Part shown: positions 59,672 through 64,000 of the stretch, piece by piece
How positions within the stretch are numbered: position 1 is the stretch's first letter
How the letters are laid out: the number at the start of each line of letters is the position of its first letter
Source of the DNA: Variovorax fucosicus
GTDB taxonomy: Bacteria > Pseudomonadota > Gammaproteobacteria > Burkholderiales > Burkholderiaceae_C
DNA length: 64,000 nucleotides
Direction: 5' to 3'
NCBI RefSeq assembly: GCF_030316825.1
Contig: NZ_JASZYU010000001.1
Span: forward strand, 1,178,001-1,242,000
Made by a program: the position numbers and the translations under genes
The notes under the pieces: generated by a model
Told to the model about the DNA's origin: nothing
Seen by the model: only the letters and a program-made list of their open reading frames with translations
The model's database searches: none

Positions 59672-62407
59672 ATGACCATTTCGGGACAAACCAAGAGTGA
59701 CTCGGACGCCGGCACCGATCTGCCGTCTGAAGGGCCGTTGGTCGAGGCATTGCGGGCCGAGCTGGCGGCGGTCTATGCGTCCACCTCCTGGCGCATCACT
59801 GCACCGCTTCGCGCCGTCCGAGGCAAGGCAAGGCCGCCACAGACTCAGGCAGTGCCCGAACCGTCCAATCCTGAAGTGGAACTGATCCGACGCAGCGGCT
59901 TCTTCGACGAGGCGTTCTATCCAGGCGCAGAAGACGCCCGGGCGATGGGCATCAGCCCGGTAGAGCACTATCTCACCAAGGGAGAAGCGGCCGGGCTGGC
60001 GCCATCCCGCCTGTTCGACCCGGTCTACTACGCCAGGCGCTACGACGATGTTGTCAAAGCTGGCCGCGGCCGGCTGTCGCACTATCTTCTCAGCGGGAAG
60101 CAGGAGGGCCGCAGCGCGCGGCCTAAGGCCGGTGACCTGGACTTCCCGACCGACAGGCTCGATCCAAACCGCGAAACGGTGATCGTGGCCGTGCACGAGG
60201 CGACACGAACAGGCGCTGCCATCCTGGCGTGGAACATCATTGGCCAACTGCAGCGGCGCTACAACGTCATCGCCCTGCTCAAGCGGGATGGCCCGATCAC
60301 ACAGGCTCTCGTGAGCGCGTCGTGTGGCGCGGTGATCCTGCCTGAGAAGTTTGTCCTCGTCGACGCCGAACTCGATGCACTCGTGCGGCAGTTTGTAAAG
60401 CACTACTCACCCAGGTATGTGGTGGCAAACAGCGTTGAAACACGCTACTTCGTTCCGTCGTTCGAGCGAATGGGTGTACCCACCGTTTCGCTGATCCACG
60501 AGTTTTCCAGCACGGTCAGGCCATTGGGCGAGTTGAGCCAACTATTTGTGACCGGCTCTCAACTCGTGTTCTCGGCCAATATCGTTGCGCAATCGGCCCT
60601 TGACGACTACAAGAGCCTTCATACGCGAGCCTTCAAGGTCATCCCGCAAGGCGCATCCGCGCTGCCACCGAACGATGCAGCCGTCGGCACAACAGCGACC
60701 GGGGGGCCGGACAACCTCGGGCAGATTCCGAGCGACGATGGCTCTGTATGGGTCGTGGGCATTGGGACGATCACCATGCGCAAGGGTGTGGAGTTCTTCA
60801 TCGCCGCTGCGGCCAGCGTACAGCGCATGATGCCGAGTCGGCCCGTCAAATTCGGCTGGATCGGCAAGTGCTATTGGTTCGACCAACCCTATCTCGACTA
60901 TCTGAACGAGCAGGTCAAGCGCTCCGGCGTTGAAGCCTCATTCCGCTTTCTGAGCGAGTTTGAAGATCTCGAGCCCGTTTATCGGCGCGCCGACATCTGC
61001 TTCCTGTCTTCCCGCCTCGACCCACTGCCCAACGTCACGATCGACTCAGCGCTGCGCGGGATTCCCACGGTTTGCTTCGACGAAGCCAGCGGGATGGCCG
61101 AGATACTCAAGAGCAGCAAGCAAACCAGCGGATTGGTCGTGCCGTATCTGGATGCCGAGGCAGCGGCCCGCGTTATCGTCGAGCTGGCAAACCACCCGGC
61201 CCAATGGCAGGCCTACTCTGACGCGATCCGCGCGGTTGCCAGCGGGCGTTTCGACATGGTTCAGTATGTTGAGGCAATCGACAAACTGGGCCTTGCCTCA
61301 GTTGATGCCAATGCGCTGGTAGAGCTCGATCGCGCAGAGATCATGCGACGCGACGCCTTCAACCCTGCGCTCTATCTGGGGCCCGCGGTCTCGACGATGT
61401 CTGCTGACGAGGGTGTCCGCAAATACCTTCACGCGTCGCGCTTGGTCGCGCCGCGTGGCCAGCCCCGAACCGGCCTCGTTGTGCGAAGGCCCCTCGAAGG
61501 CTTTCACCCACTGGTCTACGCATCCGACAACCCGGACTACGACGAAGCGGCAGGTGAAGACCCGCTGGCGCATTACGCGCGCACAGGCTTCCCGGAAGGA
61601 CGCTGGAAACATGAGGTCATTCGCCCCGAAGGCGCCGCCACGCCGGTTTCCAGCACGTTGCGCGTCGTGGTTCATGCTCACTTTCACTACCCGGAACTCC
61701 TGGGAGACTTCATCGACCGCATCGCGCGCAACGAAACGCCGGTCGATTGCGTCTTCACAACCACCTCCGAGGAGCGGGCGAAGCAGATCCTCGAAGCGCT
61801 TTCGCTCTCGGATTTGACACGCGCGAGCGTTCATGTCGTTCCCAACAAGGGGCGGGACATCGGGCCTTTCCTGAACGCACTCCACAAGGGCCTTTTTGCG
61901 AACTACGACGTCATCGGCCACTTCCATGGCAAACGCAGCCCGCACGTCGACGACGCGGTGGGTGCAACGTGGAGGGACTTTTTGTGGGGGCATCTGCTCG
62001 GCGACAAGGAAAGGATGATGGACATCATCCTCGGCGCGTTCGCGAGCACTCCCTCTCTCGGGCTCGTTTTTCCGGAGGATCCTCACCTGAACGACTGGGA
62101 CGACAATCGTGAAATAGCAAGTGCAGTCGCGCAACAGATGGGCTTGTCGCTGCCGCTGCCGCTGCCGCTGCCGCTGCCGCTGCCGCTGCCCAACCATTTT
62201 GATTTCCCACAAGGCACGATGTTCTGGGCCAGACCGGCGGCACTCGAACCGCTGGCGAGATTGGGAATTGCATTGGAAGACTACCCGGACGAGCCAGTTC
62301 CGATCGACGGAACATTGCTGCACGCTCTGGAAAGGCTGATTCCCTTTTCGGCGACCCACGCGGGTTTTCGATATGCGACCACGTACGTGCAGGAACTTCT
62401 GCGATGA
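59672..62407 (+). CDS. GT4 / RgpF-type (rhamnan synthesis) fusion glycosyltransferase
   Basis: A 911-residue protein. After the motif STSWRITAPLR (37-47) come two copies of a short FD..FY...G..P..HYL..G..EGR module (about 77-150), a GT-B domain (about 165-540; GIGTITMRKGVEFFIAAA, FLSSRLDPLPNVTIDSALRGIPTVCFDEASGMAEIL), two further degenerate modules (563-650) and an RgpF-like domain (660-911) with VVPNKGRDIGPFL, YDVIGHFHGKRSP and FPQGTMFWARPAAL. Residues 827-840 are a Leu-Pro repeat from a DNA microsatellite. RgpF proteins take part in rhamnose-containing chains, which fits the gmd context. Its stop overlaps the next gene (ATGA). Confidence 0.87.
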   Translation: MTISGQTKSDSDAGTDLPSEGPLVEALRAELAAVYASTSWRITAPLRAVRGKARPPQTQAVPEPSNPEVELIRRSGFFDEAFYPGAEDARAMGISPVEHYLTKGEAAGLAPSRLFDPVYYARRYDDVVKAGRGRLSHYLLSGKQEGRSARPKAGDLDFPTDRLDPNRETVIVAVHEATRTGAAILAWNIIGQLQRRYNVIALLKRDGPITQALVSASCGAVILPEKFVLVDAELDALVRQFVKHYSPRYVVANSVETRYFVPSFERMGVPTVSLIHEFSSTVRPLGELSQLFVTGSQLVFSANIVAQSALDDYKSLHTRAFKVIPQGASALPPNDAAVGTTATGGPDNLGQIPSDDGSVWVVGIGTITMRKGVEFFIAAAASVQRMMPSRPVKFGWIGKCYWFDQPYLDYLNEQVKRSGVEASFRFLSEFEDLEPVYRRADICFLSSRLDPLPNVTIDSALRGIPTVCFDEASGMAEILKSSKQTSGLVVPYLDAEAAARVIVELANHPAQWQAYSDAIRAVASGRFDMVQYVEAIDKLGLASVDANALVELDRAEIMRRDAFNPALYLGPAVSTMSADEGVRKYLHASRLVAPRGQPRTGLVVRRPLEGFHPLVYASDNPDYDEAAGEDPLAHYARTGFPEGRWKHEVIRPEGAATPVSSTLRVVVHAHFHYPELLGDFIDRIARNETPVDCVFTTTSEERAKQILEALSLSDLTRASVHVVPNKGRDIGPFLNALHKGLFANYDVIGHFHGKRSPHVDDAVGATWRDFLWGHLLGDKERMMDIILGAFASTPSLGLVFPEDPHLNDWDDNREIASAVAQQMGLSLPLPLPLPLPLPLPNHFDFPQGTMFWARPAALEPLARLGIALEDYPDEPVPIDGTLLHALERLIPFSATHAGFRYATTYVQELLR
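62150..62191 (+). repeat. in-frame hexanucleotide microsatellite (CTGCCG) inside the RgpF-type domain
   Basis: Six perfect CTGCCG units followed by one CTGCCC, encoding seven Leu-Pro dipeptides at residues 827-840. The unit length is a multiple of three, so slippage would change the number of Leu-Pro pairs without shifting the frame. Confidence 0.93.
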
Positions 62408-63357
62408 CATCTCACGTCGTCGTCGGAGGGTGTGGCTTCCTTGGTCGCCACCTTGCCAGAGGCCTGAAGCAATCAGGTGAAGACGTTGCCGTGGTGGACA
62501 TCTGCCCGTTTCCTGCTGAATCGACCATCTCGATACAGACAAGGCGCTTCGATATTCTGGAAGCGTCGACCCCGGACTTCGACGCAATGATCGACGGTGC
62601 AGACGTAGTGCACCACTACGCGTGGACCACCTTGCCTGCATCGGCGAACGCCGATCCCTTTGCCGATGCCCGCGACAACCTGAGAATTACCATCGGTTTG
62701 CTCGACGCGCTGAAGCGCAGAGGCAAAGGCCGAATGGTCTTTGCCTCCTCCGGAGGTACGGTCTATGGCAAGTTGCGCACTATCCCCGTACCGGAAGACC
62801 ATCATCTCCAGCCAATCACCGCTTATGGCGTGTCGAAGGTGGCTGCGGAAAACTACTTGCGTCTCTACCGGCATCTGCATGGCGTCGACTCACGGGTCGT
62901 CCGCATCTCCAACCCCTATGGTGCGGGCCAGAATCCATCTCGTCAGCAAGGCGCCGTGACCACATTCGTGCACCGTGCAATGCATCGCGTACCCATCGAG
63001 ATCTGGGGAGATGGAGAAACCGTGCGCGACTACATCCATGTCATGGATGTAGTGCCTGCGCTTATTGCGGCCTCACGCATGCCGAGCGCCGACGAGCTTG
63101 AAATGCCAATTTTCAACGTTGGCAGCGGACAGCGCTACACCTTGCGTGAAATCGTCAAACTGGTCGAAGCAGCGCTGGGTGAATCGCTGGAAATCAACTG
63201 GAAGCCGACGCGCCCCTTCGATGTTCCGATCAGCGTACTGGACATTGGACGTGCCAAGCGAGAATTGAACTGGGCACCCGAAATCGACTTGCAGGCGGGG
63301 ATCCTGCGGATGATTCAGGACTTGAGTATCGACGAGCATCGCCAATACTCAAGCTAG
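62404..63357 (+). CDS. NAD-dependent nucleotide-sugar epimerase/dehydratase
   Basis: Extended SDR of 317 residues acting on a nucleotide sugar. GGCGFLGRHLARGL (about 8-21) binds NAD, SSGGTVYGK holds the catalytic Ser/Thr, and TAYGVSKVAAENYLRLY the Tyr/Lys pair; NPYGAGQNPSRQQGAVTTFV and WGDGETVRDYIHVMDVV resemble UDP-glucose 4-epimerases. Its ATG overlaps the preceding stop by four bases. It may make a 4-epimer for this glycan, or finish the 6-deoxysugar path started by Gmd; UDP-sugar 4-epimerisation is the more usual activity for this sequence type. Confidence 0.88.
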   Translation: MTSHVVVGGCGFLGRHLARGLKQSGEDVAVVDICPFPAESTISIQTRRFDILEASTPDFDAMIDGADVVHHYAWTTLPASANADPFADARDNLRITIGLLDALKRRGKGRMVFASSGGTVYGKLRTIPVPEDHHLQPITAYGVSKVAAENYLRLYRHLHGVDSRVVRISNPYGAGQNPSRQQGAVTTFVHRAMHRVPIEIWGDGETVRDYIHVMDVVPALIAASRMPSADELEMPIFNVGSGQRYTLREIVKLVEAALGESLEINWKPTRPFDVPISVLDIGRAKRELNWAPEIDLQAGILRMIQDLSIDEHRQYSS

Positions 63358-63400
63358 CCAACTCTTTGTTTTAGGGTTTTGCCCAAAGCCGGCCGTTCAT

Positions 63401-64000
63401 ATGCAACCAAAACGCCTCGCAGTTTTCTGCATCAAACTACACAGGATTACCCGAAAAATGATGCGTGAGTTCTTGATCAAAAAAGAAGTCCACTCCTCGG
63501 GACAGTTCGACGCTGATTACTACCTTCAGTCAAACAGCGACTTGAATGCATTGTCCGCAACGGGCGCTCTTTCCCACTTCGTTAAATTTGGAATGATGGA
63601 AGGACGCCGGCCGTCCGAGAAGTTTGATCCAAAATTTTATCTTTCCACGATTCCTGAGTTGTTGGACTATGAATCAGCTTTCCTTCATTACATTCGCCAT
63701 GGAGTAAAAGAGGGCAAGCCAGGCATCGGATTCCCAGAAGGATCAGACAAGGACCTCACGCGCATGGTGCACGATTCTGGCTTGTTTGATTGGCAATTCT
63801 ACGCGACGGCCTACATCGATGTACCATTCGACGCCCAAGCCGCGTTGGACCATTTCATGGCGATCGGCATGGCAATCGGACGGCAGCCGAGCATGCAATT
63901 CCGTCCAGACGACTACTGCTCGGAGAACCCGGAGGTTCGCAGCCGCGCGGAAGCCTTGCTGGATTGCATTCATCGCGGACAATTGTCGCAGCCTATCATC
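63401..64000 (+). CDS. HYL-repeat protein, probable N-terminus of a glycosyltransferase (cut by right edge)
   Basis: An open frame from ATG 63401 to the window end, 200 codons with no stop; a later ATG at 63458 is also possible. It has four copies of an approximately 45-residue module: QFDADYYLQSNSDL...ALSHFVKFGMMEGRRP, KFDPKFYLSTIPEL...FLHYIRHGVKEGKP, LFDWQFYATAYIDV...LDHFMAIGMAIGRQP and QFRPDDYCSENPEV...LLDCIHRG. The same module is in the GT4-RgpF protein upstream and is common at the N-terminus of large polysaccharide transferases. The DNA is visibly more A/T-rich than the rest of the window, suggesting later acquisition. What follows beyond the edge is unknown. Confidence 0.75.
   Translation, partial: MQPKRLAVFCIKLHRITRKMMREFLIKKEVHSSGQFDADYYLQSNSDLNALSATGALSHFVKFGMMEGRRPSEKFDPKFYLSTIPELLDYESAFLHYIRHGVKEGKPGIGFPEGSDKDLTRMVHDSGLFDWQFYATAYIDVPFDAQAALDHFMAIGMAIGRQPSMQFRPDDYCSENPEVRSRAEALLDCIHRGQLSQPII

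Overview
The window comes from a high-GC betaproteobacterium, most likely a Comamonadaceae member close to Variovorax. This is inferred from gene content, not from a database search: a Bug-family binding protein, tandem acyl-CoA catabolic genes, a slmA gene close to argB, very GC-rich codon use and families of short palindromic intergenic repeats. Almost all of the DNA is coding. No rRNA, tRNA, CRISPR array, insertion sequence or phage gene was seen.

Bases 1-7.6 kb hold an RND multidrug efflux operon on the minus strand (an alpha/beta-hydrolase-like protein lacking its catalytic Ser and His, periplasmic adaptor, inner-membrane pump, and an outer-membrane lipoprotein cut by the left edge). A LysR regulator is transcribed divergently. 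Bases 7.6-12.4 kb hold a glutamate/aspartate ABC importer (gltIJKL) downstream of an aspartate ammonia-lyase, a plausible uptake-plus-deamination unit with two terminator-like hairpins placed as attenuators. Bases 12.5-18.7 kb carry a LysR regulator, a 2-hydroxyacid dehydrogenase, an Atm1-type ABC transporter, a hotdog thioesterase, a Bug protein and an enoyl-CoA hydratase.

Bases 18.7-29.0 kb are a fatty-acid or acyl-CoA degradation block on the minus strand: TetR regulator, acyl-CoA dehydrogenase, DUF2147 protein, fused hydroxyacyl-CoA dehydrogenase/hydratase, thiolase, alpha/beta hydrolase, thioesterase-fold protein, an SDR without the catalytic Tyr, and a DsbA-fold isomerase. Bases 29.1-38.4 kb are a sugar-acid catabolic locus split around a GntR regulator: two SDRs and a fumarylacetoacetase-fold hydrolase on one side; a TRAP transporter, an altronate-dehydratase-family enzyme and an Ldh2-type dehydrogenase on the other. 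The SDR plus FAH pair resembles the non-phosphorylative 2-keto-3-deoxy-L-fuconate (diketo) route.

Bases 38.5-43.7 kb contain an EamA permease, a DUF2182/DUF1326 pair, slmA, galE and argB. From 43.7 kb to the right edge lies a surface-polysaccharide locus: a WecA-like initiating transferase, four GT2 enzymes, a giant three-domain glycosyltransferase, manC, gmd, an ABC exporter pair (wzm/wzt-like), a GT61 enzyme, a GT4-RgpF fusion, an epimerase and a truncated gene made of short HYL-type repeats. The sequence becomes visibly more A/T-rich at the right end, suggesting exchange of this locus between strains.

The most interesting unexplained material is non-coding. One family is a ~90-105 bp intergenic repeat found five times, always between a stop codon and the next start and always in the same orientation relative to transcription. 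The other is a repeat with a conserved core enclosed by long palindromic arms whose sequence differs from copy to copy. Other points of note are three paralogous glycosyltransferases sharing an S-x-S-W-R motif and a hexanucleotide microsatellite inside one of them.
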